Assembly: GCF_900101885.1 (NCBI RefSeq)
Contig: NZ_FNAN01000003.1
Span: 62,001 to 126,000, forward strand
Source: Dyadobacter soli
GTDB lineage: Bacteria > Bacteroidota > Bacteroidia > Cytophagales > Spirosomataceae
Direction of reading: 5' to 3'
DNA length: 64,000 bases
In this document: piece by piece, positions 35,071 through 42,909 of the stretch
Numbering within the stretch: position 1 is the stretch's first letter
Layout: each line of letters starts with the position of its first letter
Position numbers and translations under genes: made by a program
The notes under the pieces: generated by a model
What the model was told of the DNA's origin: nothing
Database searches by the model: none
The model's input: the letters and a program-made list of their open reading frames with translations, nothing else

Positions 35071-36258
35071 CTACTCCAATATACCACTTTTCACCGACAC
35101 CTCCACAGCATTGGTGAAGTCCTCGATCAGGTCGTCGATGTCTTCCAAACCTACCGAAATGCGGATCAAACCTTCGGTAATGCCCAGCGGAGCCTTTTCT
35201 TCGGGCTTTAATCTGGCGTGGGTAGTGGTGTTCGGGTTGGTGACGATCGTGCGGGTGTCGCCGAGGTTGGAGGATAGCGATGCGATCTCCAATGCATCCA
35301 TAAATGCCGCCACGCGTTCGAAACCGCCTTCGAGTTCAATGGTTACCACTGCACCACCGGCTTTCATCTGCTGTTTGGCCAGGTTATACTGCGCATGCGA
35401 TTCCAGGAATGGATATTTCACCGACTTCACATCCGGATGCTTTTCCAAAGCAGTAGCGAGGGCCAATGCATTGGAAGAATGCTTCTCCATTCTCAGGTTC
35501 AGCGTTTCAAGGCTTTTACTCAGCACCCATGCGTTGAATGGCGACATAGATGGGCCGGTTTGACGGCAGAAAAAGCGTAAGTCTTTGATATATTCTTTTT
35601 TACCTACAACCACACCTCCCAGCACGCGGCCTTGTCCGTCCATGAACTTCGTGGCGGAATGCAATACGAGGTCGGCGCCGAAATCGGCCGGGGTTTGCAA
35701 TGCGGGTGAGGCAAAGCAGTTATCTACATTGAAAATAATGTTGTGCTTCTTCGTAATGCGGCCGATCATCGCCAGGTCTACCAGGTCCAAACCGGGGTTG
35801 GATGGCGTTTCGAGGTAGATCATGCGGGTATTAGGCTGTACCGCCGCTTCCCATTCCGCTTCGCTGGCTTCTGCGTCGAGGTAGGTATAGGTAATGCCCC
35901 ATTTAGGCAAAATCTGCGTGATGATCTGGTGCGCCGAGCCGAATAATGCACGGCAGGCGAGGATATGGTCACCGCTTTTCAGCAATGCAGCCATGCTCGC
36001 GAATACCGCCGCCATACCGGTAGCAGTAGCTACGCCGTCTTCCAGGCCTTCCAGCATGCAAACCTTGTCTACAAACTCCTGCACGCTCGGGTTGGAGAAC
36101 CGGCTGTAAATGTTGCCTTCCTCGGTTTCTTCAAAAAGCGCTTTTCCCTGCTCGGCACTTTCGAAAGTGAAGCTGCTGGTCAGGAAAAGGGGAGTCGAAT
36201 GCTCGCGATACTTCGTTTTGCTGGTCTGGGTGCGTATCGCTTTGGTTTGTTTTTTCAT
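35071..36258 (-). CDS. metZ: O-succinylhomoserine sulfhydrylase (trans-sulfuration PLP enzyme)
   Basis: A 395-residue Cys/Met-metabolism PLP enzyme. Typical features are YREHSTPLFLTSSFTFES, YSRFSNPSVQEF, GMAAVFASMAALL, the PLP lysine K204 in LHSATKFMDGQGRVLGG and the C-terminal LIRISVGLEDIDDLIED. The FFCRQTGPSMSPFNAW segment favours the MetZ branch over cystathionine gamma-synthase or lyase. It would incorporate the sulfide made by the neighbouring reductase into homocysteine, which fits its place in the operon. Exact acyl-homoserine substrate is not certain. Confidence 0.85.
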   Translation of the reverse strand: MKKQTKAIRTQTSKTKYREHSTPLFLTSSFTFESAEQGKALFEETEEGNIYSRFSNPSVQEFVDKVCMLEGLEDGVATATGMAAVFASMAALLKSGDHILACRALFGSAHQIITQILPKWGITYTYLDAEASEAEWEAAVQPNTRMIYLETPSNPGLDLVDLAMIGRITKKHNIIFNVDNCFASPALQTPADFGADLVLHSATKFMDGQGRVLGGVVVGKKEYIKDLRFFCRQTGPSMSPFNAWVLSKSLETLNLRMEKHSSNALALATALEKHPDVKSVKYPFLESHAQYNLAKQQMKAGGAVVTIELEGGFERVAAFMDALEIASLSSNLGDTRTIVTNPNTTTHARLKPEEKAPLGITEGLIRISVGLEDIDDLIEDFTNAVEVSVKSGILE

Positions 36259-36266
36259 AGATGGCA

Positions 36267-36430
36267 GTAGGCTTTAAGCTGTAAGCTATAAGCGTTAGGC
36301 TTTAAGCTTTTTTTAAATCTATTGTTAATCAAATAATATCACTCAATAACGCGGTTTTGATTTAGTCCTCAACCTATTTGCTTACAGCCTATGGCTTAAA
36401 GCTTATAGCTTAAAGCCCATCGCTTACAGC
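36267..36430. repeat. Hairpin element, TAAGCTT family, copy 2 (between TSUP gene and metZ)
   Basis: The left arm (36267-36310, gctttaagctgtaagctata) and right arm (36380-36425, ggcttaaagcttatagctta) are inverse complements around an AT-rich ~70-base spacer. The right arm covers the stop codon of the transporter gene. Confidence 0.8.
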
Positions 36431-37602
36431 GAACTCAAAACCATATAAATAATCCGCACGCTGACGATGATGACGATCGTGCCTACCATGATCATCATGG
36501 TTTTGATCGGCAGGCGGCGGGATAGTGTGGCGGCGATGGGCGCGGAAACCATACCACCGAGGATAAGGCCGAGCACCACTTGCCAGTGTGAAAATCCGAT
36601 AATGCTGATGAATGTAACCGAGCTTGCCAGCGACACGAAAAACTCCGCGAGGTTCACAGAGCCGATGGTGTATTTAGGATGCCTTCCGCGTGCGATGAGG
36701 GTCGAAGTAACGATCGGGCCCCAGCCGCCGCCGCCAATGGAATCCAGCGTTCCGCCTGCCATCGCCAGCCAGCCGATTTTCTTGATCGGCCTTTTTTCAA
36801 CTCGTTTCTTTAACGCTTTCTGGATAATAAGGATTCCCAGGATCAACGTATAAATTGCCACCAGCGGCTTGATGATGTAAATGTATTTTTCGAGGGACGA
36901 CAGCGCATAAGCACCGACGATCGCTCCGAGTACGCCCGGAAAGAGTATCTTCTTGAACAATTTGCTGTTCACATTCCCGAATTTGAGGTGCATATAACCC
37001 GAAACACCACTCGTAAAGATCTCCGAAGTATGTACGCTGGCGCTTACGGCCGAAGGCGGAACGCCTAATGTGAGCAGGAACGTCGAAGCGGTAACGCCGT
37101 AGGCCATGCCCAGGGCGCCGTCGATCATCTGGGCTACAAATCCACCGAGAACATAATAAAAGAAGCCTTCGCTCACTTCCAGTTCGTTCCAGAGAAGGGT
37201 AAGTCTGTCGTAGGAAAAGAAGCTGAAAAGTAAATGGCCGACGATCATCAATGCGATCGCGGAGAAGATGTTAACAGCGATTTCCGTGCGGCTCCGTTTG
37301 CGTACGGTGGCTGCCCAGAGCTTTTGCTGGATGGTCTCCCACGTCAGGGGTATTTTTGTACTATTTTTAGAAGCCGGAATGGCCGGAGAAGCATCTGCCG
37401 GGGAAACGGCACCCGATTGAAAGATTTCGTCGGATTCCTCAGGCAGGTCGCGCAGAAAAACAGCCTTGCCCTGCTCGCGCGCAAGCGCAGCCAAACGCCG
37501 ATCTTCCTCAGGATCACCACTTGCGATATAGGCCACTTGTAGCGATTCCCAGTTCTTTTCGTTGCTTTCAGTTGAGGGTGTAAAATCCGCCGCTTCCTTC
37601 AA
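36424..37602 (-). CDS. TSUP-family (TauE/SafE) anion transporter with a precorrin-2 dehydrogenase remnant
   Basis: A 392-residue protein. Residues 1-65 read VAYIASGDPEEDRRLAALAR then EQGKAVFLRDLPEESDEIF, which corresponds to the second half of the NAD-binding domain of siroheme synthase (the IAATDD..N.....A...VNV.D.P....F stretch). The first half with the GxGxxA motif is missing and not present upstream, so this part cannot bind NAD normally. Residues 115-392 are a TSUP transporter with about eight membrane segments (GGFVAQMIDGALGMAYGV, GGGWGPIVTSTLIARGRHP), likely for sulfate, sulfite or another sulfur anion. It is the first gene of the sulfate operon. I recall full-length fusions of these two domains in other Bacteroidota. 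Confidence 0.8.
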   Translation of the reverse strand: MKEAADFTPSTESNEKNWESLQVAYIASGDPEEDRRLAALAREQGKAVFLRDLPEESDEIFQSGAVSPADASPAIPASKNSTKIPLTWETIQQKLWAATVRKRSRTEIAVNIFSAIALMIVGHLLFSFFSYDRLTLLWNELEVSEGFFYYVLGGFVAQMIDGALGMAYGVTASTFLLTLGVPPSAVSASVHTSEIFTSGVSGYMHLKFGNVNSKLFKKILFPGVLGAIVGAYALSSLEKYIYIIKPLVAIYTLILGILIIQKALKKRVEKRPIKKIGWLAMAGGTLDSIGGGGWGPIVTSTLIARGRHPKYTIGSVNLAEFFVSLASSVTFISIIGFSHWQVVLGLILGGMVSAPIAATLSRRLPIKTMMIMVGTIVIIVSVRIIYMVLSSL

Positions 37603-37611
37603 AGTCTATGT

Positions 37612-37630
37612 AGTATACTATAATTATAGA
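37612..37630. promoter_or_regulatory. Overlapping AT-rich palindromes, candidate operator
   Basis: tagtatacta (37612-37621) and ctataattatag (37619-37630) overlap just before the transporter start codon. AT-rich dyads of this size often bind Rrf2- or MarR-type regulators; the regulator here is unknown. Confidence 0.45.
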
Positions 37631-37644
37631 GTAAACTTTCAAGA

Positions 37645-37670
37645 AAATAGCAAACTAATGTTTGCTATTT
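37645..37670. promoter_or_regulatory. Perfect 11-bp stem-loop at the start of the sulfate operon transcript
   Basis: aaatagcaaac and gtttgctattt pair perfectly around the 4-base loop taat. With the promoter at 37679-37709 the transcript would begin at or near this hairpin, so it may be an operator overlapping the start site or a 5' stabilising stem-loop. Confidence 0.6.
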
Positions 37671-37678
37671 CAGGACGG

Positions 37679-37709
37679 CAAATTTAAGATCAATTTATTA
37701 GTTTTCAAA
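37679..37709 (-). promoter_or_regulatory. Bacteroidota-type promoter of the sulfate assimilation operon
   Basis: TTTG-N19-TAAATTTG on the minus strand is a very good match to the consensus. The predicted start near 37673 gives a ~70-base leader to the transporter gene. Confidence 0.7.
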
Positions 37710-37728
37710 GAATAAAACGGAAGCCGCC

Positions 37729-40002
37729 CTAATAAACACGGACTTCCATCAGCGATACCGGCACGTGCGAATGGCTGTTTTGTAGCCTGATTTTCAGCGA
37801 ACGCGTCGTTAGGGGAGTGTTCAGCGCTATTGTTCTTTTGGTCAGGTGATTGTCATGAATGGTCGCAATGCAGTTGCCGGCATCATCCAGTACTTCAATA
37901 TGCTGGGTGCAAAAGGGCATTACCGTTTCAGGGTGCACGTAAATAACATTCTCCATCGGATGGTCGAAATCGGTATCGAATACGAAATCGATTTTTGAAA
38001 TGCTTTGATTATCATCCCATTGTAGTTGGATTTCAGGTGCGCGGTCGTCGATAGCGGCTACCCACGCATTAGGACCGGCAATAGGGCGGTGCCAGCCATT
38101 TTTCAGGTTTTCCGTGCCAAAGAGTGAAACAGGCTTCCTTAATGTGAATGCGAGATTCAAACCCGCGGGGCGGCGCTGCGGGCACCAGAATTCGAAAGTA
38201 TCTACACCCAAATCTTCGGTCGGCTCCTGTTTCCCGTAGTTGGAAACGGCTGGATTGGTGGCATTGAACACTGTTACCAGCCCGGTTACGCGCTGTTCGC
38301 TGTACTGGATTTGAATGTGCTCATTTTTCAGGAAGCAAACGAACGCGTAGCATTCCTCCGGGAAATAGCTGTCCCATTCCAGAACCAGTTCGTGCCTGCC
38401 GGCTATCAAACGGTAATTCTGACTTTTCAAAGTCACATCAGGCGTGTGGTTGAACGGCTTGCTGCTTTTGCGCAGCTCCACATTCAGTTCAGTATCCTGC
38501 GCAGCTTCTACCCAAACTGTTACAGAAGGCATTTGACCATTCACAGGCAGCATTTGTGCGACTGAATGTGTGATGGGTTTCCACTGGCCAGAGCCGTTTA
38601 GTTTGGTCAATTCCAAAGTGGAGGAAGCCGTTATTTGCGCTTCGTTAACGAGATTACCTGGGTCGGAAATGGCGGTTTGCGGCAGATACTGGCCCGAGCG
38701 CCATAGTTCCAGCTGTAATTCTTCCAAATGCTTTTCACCAACTTCCCGGGGCGAACAGTTGTGCTTTTTGGCAACCGCCGCCGCGATCGCCACGGCTTGT
38801 CCGCCCGTAGCGCTCGTGGCCATCACGCGTGTGGATGCGAACGCTACGTGCGTGGCGCTGATAATGCGGCCTGCTATGAACAGGTTTTCAATGTTTTTAC
38901 TGTAAAAACAGCGGTAAGGGATGCTGTAAACGCCTTTGCTATGCCACTGGTTGCAGCCGTCCTGATCCGAATACACGCCATCGGCAGGGTGGAGGTCGAG
39001 GCTCCAACCGCCGAATGCGACGGTGTCGTGAAACACTTGTTGTTCGACTACGTCCTGCTGTTTCAATAGGTAATCGCCTTCAAAACGGCGGCTTTCGCGC
39101 TTGCCGGGAATAGCGCCCACCCATTCGAGCGTAAGGTTCTCGGATTCGGGAAATTCGCCGGAGTTTTTAATGTAATTCCAGGCACCGTACACAACTTTCC
39201 AAAGCTCCCATTTGATTTGTTCGGTATCGTGCACGGTATCCATTCTGCCGCCATATTCCAGCCACCACAACCGGCAGCCGAAGTCCCTGGGGTTGAAAGT
39301 TTTATAACGCGGGATTTCAGTAATGTCCTGCAAAGCGAACGAAGGCGGTACAAACTTTACCGGTCGGCCCATGTCTTTGGAATAGAAATACATAGAATGC
39401 CCCAAAAGCTCTCCATAGGCTTTGTCCGGCGCAAACTTCTCGCCAAATTCTTCCATAGACTCCGCGCCCATTCTGAACGCAGCCCCCGCCAGGAACCCCA
39501 CGATACCGTCGCCAGACGAATCGCAGAAAAGCGGCGCGGTCAGCACATATTTGGTACTATTCTGGCTGCAAAATGCGTGCAATGATTGGATCTTATCGCC
39601 ATTTTGTGTTTTATCAAGATCGTAAACCGCTGTGTTCAGCAGAAGTGTGATATTCGCTTCCTGCGTGACCTTTTCGAGCAGTACCGTATCGAAGATCAGC
39701 GGGTTGCCATCCGGGTTGCGATAGGCGTTTTCAAGCATGATTTCGTCGATCACGCCGCCTTCGCGCGCCCAGCGGTTGTTGTTTCCCATATGCGAGGTCG
39801 CGCCCAGGATCCAGAGCCTGACCTCGCTTGAACAGTTGCCTCCCAACACGGGGCGGTCCTGCACCAGTATCACTTTCAACCCGGCCCTCGCGGCGGTAAT
39901 GGCCCCGCACGTGCCCGTGAGCCCGCCGCCTGTGATCACCAGGTCTGCTGCCAGCGCAATGGTTTTAGGTTCTCTTTTGTGTGTTGATTCTCCGATTATC
40001 AT
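37729..40002 (-). CDS. Cytosolic FAD-dependent oxidoreductase (FAD_oxidored family) with C-terminal discoidin-like region
   Basis: A 757-residue flavoprotein. The Rossmann motif DLVITGGGLTGTCGAITAAR (about residues 20-40) and QDRPVLGGNCSSEVR identify the PF12831-type FAD_oxidored family. CDSSGDGIVGFLAGAAFRMG and NLFIAGRIISATHVAFASTR complete the FAD domain by about residue 430. The remaining ~300 residues are beta-rich (LELTKLNGSGQWKPI, ISKIDFVFDTDFDHP) and resemble a discoidin/jelly-roll module. No signal peptide, so cytosolic. It is the last gene of the glycan locus and a paralogue of the exported enzyme at 48325-50256. Sugars or sugar-derived polyols are plausible substrates; none is proven. 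Confidence 0.75.
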   Translation of the reverse strand: MIIGESTHKREPKTIALAADLVITGGGLTGTCGAITAARAGLKVILVQDRPVLGGNCSSEVRLWILGATSHMGNNNRWAREGGVIDEIMLENAYRNPDGNPLIFDTVLLEKVTQEANITLLLNTAVYDLDKTQNGDKIQSLHAFCSQNSTKYVLTAPLFCDSSGDGIVGFLAGAAFRMGAESMEEFGEKFAPDKAYGELLGHSMYFYSKDMGRPVKFVPPSFALQDITEIPRYKTFNPRDFGCRLWWLEYGGRMDTVHDTEQIKWELWKVVYGAWNYIKNSGEFPESENLTLEWVGAIPGKRESRRFEGDYLLKQQDVVEQQVFHDTVAFGGWSLDLHPADGVYSDQDGCNQWHSKGVYSIPYRCFYSKNIENLFIAGRIISATHVAFASTRVMATSATGGQAVAIAAAVAKKHNCSPREVGEKHLEELQLELWRSGQYLPQTAISDPGNLVNEAQITASSTLELTKLNGSGQWKPITHSVAQMLPVNGQMPSVTVWVEAAQDTELNVELRKSSKPFNHTPDVTLKSQNYRLIAGRHELVLEWDSYFPEECYAFVCFLKNEHIQIQYSEQRVTGLVTVFNATNPAVSNYGKQEPTEDLGVDTFEFWCPQRRPAGLNLAFTLRKPVSLFGTENLKNGWHRPIAGPNAWVAAIDDRAPEIQLQWDDNQSISKIDFVFDTDFDHPMENVIYVHPETVMPFCTQHIEVLDDAGNCIATIHDNHLTKRTIALNTPLTTRSLKIRLQNSHSHVPVSLMEVRVY

Positions 40003-40085
40003 CTTTTCAAGTCTTTAATGTCATAGGTTGCATGTACTATCGCAGCCCAGCGTCGTAGCCTGGCCGAAACATTACACGCGGGTAG

Positions 40086-42176
40086 TTATTTAAGATCGAT
40101 GTCAGTTTGGGTGGTGAGGAAGCCGGTCGGTTTGTGCACGGTAATGTGGATTTGTTTATCAAATCCCCTGATCGGTATTACCACGTCCTTGCTTTCTCCC
40201 GGATTAAGATCCGGTAATGCAATGCTTGCCTCCCCGGCTTTCAGCGTATATCCTTTGATGGCTTTTGCAGGAAAATCACCTCTTGAAGTGACTTTCACAG
40301 TTAGCTGGTGAACTCCTTGATCACCGGTTTGGAAACTTACTTTTTCAACAATAACCGGCGAAAACTCTCGCTGATGCACCGGATAGGCCAACCTCGGCGA
40401 ACGGTCCGGCCCTACAATGCCCCACGGGCGGAAGCCATTCACATTGGTACCGAATAACTTGCTCCGGTAATCATTATAAGTCCACCAAGATGCGCCGGCC
40501 ACAAACGGTCGTTTGCGGATTTCAACCATTACATCACTCAAATGCTGCGCTTGTCCGGCCTCGCCGTTCTTCCCGTCCGAGCGGGTGCCCCATTCGCTAA
40601 TAAATACAGGCTTGTTTGGGTACAGCTTGTGAATGTGGTCCAATGACTTCGCATGGCCGCCGTAAGTGTTTGTAGAAATAAAATCGACATACTGGCTGGC
40701 CTCGTCCTCCGCTTTTGCAGGTAGCGAGTTCAAAAGCATACTCGCGAACGTGTACAGGCGCGTGGGATCGAGCTCGCGTGCGTAGGCGATCATGTCTTTG
40801 GTCCAGCGCTGGCCGGAAGCGGTGGTCGATCCGTACTCGTTACCGACGCTGTACGCGATCACGCTGGGGTGGTTCCAGTCGCGCTCGGCCATTTCCTGGA
40901 ACTGCGAGCGGAACTTCGTCCGCATCGAGTCATTGTCCATTTGCTTCGGTGTGAGCTGCCAGTTGCCGGCTTCGGTGATGATGAGCATTCCGTAGCGGTC
41001 GGCGAGGTTATAGAAGTATTCGGATGGCGTGTAATGGGTGAGGCGTTGGAATTCCATACCCGCCTCCTTCATCAAACGGAAGTCTTTTTCCACGAGCCAG
41101 TCCGGTTCCAGCGAGCCGAGGTCGGGGTAATCGATCACCCGGTTTCCACCACCGACTCTCACAGGCTTGCCATTCAAAAGAATCTGCACGCCGCTCACTT
41201 CGATTTTCCGGATACCGAAGTCAGATGCCAGCGTATCCGCCCCAACAATGGTTCTCAGTTCATAAAGATTAGGCTGGTCAAGGTCCCAGAGCTTCACCTG
41301 TGCCGCCGACAATGCAGCTTCCGCTTCAACCACCGCCGTTTGTCCAGCCGGAATACTGGCCGCATTGGTTTTCCATTTCAAAGTCAAAGGCTTTTTGTCT
41401 TGCGAAATCGTCAGATCGATTTTCGGCGTGGCCGCATTCGCAGAAGCATTCCGGACCCTGAGTTTAGCCTTCACCACAGCCGATCCCTTCGCCAGATCGG
41501 GCAGGGTCTCGATCTTCACATTTTCGGTATAAACTTCCGGTTCGATCGTCAGGTAAACCGGCCGGACAATGCCGCCATAGTTCACCCAGCCCACAAATCC
41601 GTCGTTTATATTGCCCGTGTCTTTAATGCCGGGGATCGTATTTGTTTTCCACGTATCGTTGTTGACAGCCACTACAAGCAGGTTATTACCATCTTTCAGC
41701 TGTTCCGTCACATCGAAGCGGAATGGCGTATACCCACCCTCATGCTCACCGACTTTCTGGCCATTCAGCCACACGCTGGTTTTGTAGTAGGCGCCGTCGA
41801 AATGCAGGATGACGCGCTTGCCGGTGGTCGGTTTCCAGGCAAAAGTCTTGCGGTACCAGGCCGTACCTGTGTAAAATTCATAGCGCGGATCGGTCGAGAA
41901 GCAATGCGGCACCGTCACCTTGTCCTGGCGGTTTTCCTGCGCAATGCTATCGCGGTACCACCGGTTCGCAGTACCCAACCCCGCAGGATCGAGCAGGAAC
42001 CACCATTCGCCATGCAGCGGGATCGCATTTGGCTGCCGGATATGGTATCGGGCCGCACCCGGCTGGGCCGCATTCGGCTGGGCCGCACCCGGCTGGGCTA
42101 TATTCTGCTGCGCCGAAACTTTCGTGCAGGTTAATGAGAGTAAAATCGAAAAGGTTAAAAGGGTGAATCGTTTCAT
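40086..42176 (-). CDS. Exported glycoside hydrolase family 2 (beta-galactosidase/glucuronidase type)
   Basis: A 696-residue enzyme starting at ATG 42176 (the longer frame adds 36 residues without a signal). Signal peptide MKRFTLLTFSILLSLTCTKV, cleaved near SAQ. It is followed by a low-complexity AQPGAAQPNA-type linker from a 15-bp tandem repeat. Jelly-roll domain (RYEFYTGTAWYRKTF, HFDGAYYKTSVWLNG), Ig-like domain and TIM barrel are in GH2 order. The acid/base glutamate is in AYSVGNEYGST and the nucleophile in PVFISEWGTRSDG. It should release a terminal beta-linked galactosyl, glucuronosyl or mannosyl residue in the periplasm. It precedes the cytosolic FAD enzyme gene in the glycan locus. Confidence 0.85.
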   Translation of the reverse strand: MKRFTLLTFSILLSLTCTKVSAQQNIAQPGAAQPNAAQPGAARYHIRQPNAIPLHGEWWFLLDPAGLGTANRWYRDSIAQENRQDKVTVPHCFSTDPRYEFYTGTAWYRKTFAWKPTTGKRVILHFDGAYYKTSVWLNGQKVGEHEGGYTPFRFDVTEQLKDGNNLLVVAVNNDTWKTNTIPGIKDTGNINDGFVGWVNYGGIVRPVYLTIEPEVYTENVKIETLPDLAKGSAVVKAKLRVRNASANAATPKIDLTISQDKKPLTLKWKTNAASIPAGQTAVVEAEAALSAAQVKLWDLDQPNLYELRTIVGADTLASDFGIRKIEVSGVQILLNGKPVRVGGGNRVIDYPDLGSLEPDWLVEKDFRLMKEAGMEFQRLTHYTPSEYFYNLADRYGMLIITEAGNWQLTPKQMDNDSMRTKFRSQFQEMAERDWNHPSVIAYSVGNEYGSTTASGQRWTKDMIAYARELDPTRLYTFASMLLNSLPAKAEDEASQYVDFISTNTYGGHAKSLDHIHKLYPNKPVFISEWGTRSDGKNGEAGQAQHLSDVMVEIRKRPFVAGASWWTYNDYRSKLFGTNVNGFRPWGIVGPDRSPRLAYPVHQREFSPVIVEKVSFQTGDQGVHQLTVKVTSRGDFPAKAIKGYTLKAGEASIALPDLNPGESKDVVIPIRGFDKQIHITVHKPTGFLTTQTDIDLK
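42050..42109. repeat. 15-bp tandem repeat, four copies, in the GH2 N-terminal linker
   Basis: Three close copies of gggccgcaYYcggct and one diverged copy encode repeated AQPNA/AQPGA units between the signal peptide and first GH2 domain. The copy number should be variable without affecting the frame. Confidence 0.8.
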
Positions 42177-42319
42177 TATGTGATGTTGTTCAGTTTGGGG
42201 TTTTGTTTTATAGGAGGTTGATTTTTGTTTAACTGAATCGTGGAAGTCAGCGCATATGTGGCATTCATCTCTTTGGCAATCCATTTAGCCGCCATCGCTT
42301 TTCGTTCGCCTTGTTGTTT

Positions 42320-42893
42320 CATGCCTGACGGCATTTCAATCTCAATTCAAATTCCATTGCTACCAATGTTACGTCCCTAGCGGGACTTGCGTTTTCAATG
42401 AGTGACCTTCTTTAATTCTGATTTAAAATCCCGTCAGGGATGCAACATTGGTAGCACTAAACGGACTATACACTTCCCGAAAATGCCGTAGGCATGCAAC
42501 AACATCTCGAAGGTTCGTCTCTTCTGCAATCCATGAAGCCGCCGTCGTTTTTTCGCTTTGCTTTGGTGTTTCATGCCTAACGGCATTTGTTTATCTCCAA
42601 AACATTCCATTCTACTACCAATGTCACGTCCCTAGCGGGACTTGCGTTTTTATTGATTGACCCTCTTATTCTTTAATTCTGATTTAAAATCCCGCTAGGG
42701 ATGTAATATTGGTAGCACTATCTCCAAAACATTCCATTCTACTACCAATGTCACGTCCCTAGCGGGACTTGCGTTTTTATTGATTGACCCTCTTATTCTT
42801 TAATTCTGATTTAAAATCCCGTCAGGGATGTAATATTGGTAGCACTAAACGATCTAGGAATGTTCGAAAATGCCGTAGGCATGCAACAACATC
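42320..42893. repeat. Cluster of REP-like nested palindromes
   Basis: Several units each contain an outer pair of short hairpins (catgcctgacggcat; atgccgtaggcatg) and an inner inverted repeat (gctaccaatgttacgtccct ... agggatgcaacattggtagc) whose arms also form small hairpins (tccctagcggga). The region 42177-42909 between the GH2 and symporter genes holds no gene. The core is shared with the element at 17375. The pattern is that of REP/BIME elements in Bacteroidota. Confidence 0.8.
42594..42847. repeat. 127-bp direct tandem duplication inside the REP cluster
   Basis: Positions 42594-42720 and 42721-42847 are the same 127-base unit, differing by about two substitutions (cccgctaggg against cccgtcaggg). 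The near-identity indicates a recent duplication. Confidence 0.9.
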
Positions 42894-42909
42894 TCGAACA
42901 TTAAGCGCA

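Noticed and set aside
40869-42134. 421-residue plus-strand open frame opposite the GH2 gene
   Set aside because: Antisense shadow of the GH2 gene, with no signal peptide, domain or start context of its own.
42320-42893. Possible CRISPR array
   Set aside because: The repeats are long nested palindromes with a direct 127-bp duplication, not short regularly spaced repeats with unique spacers, and no cas gene is present.
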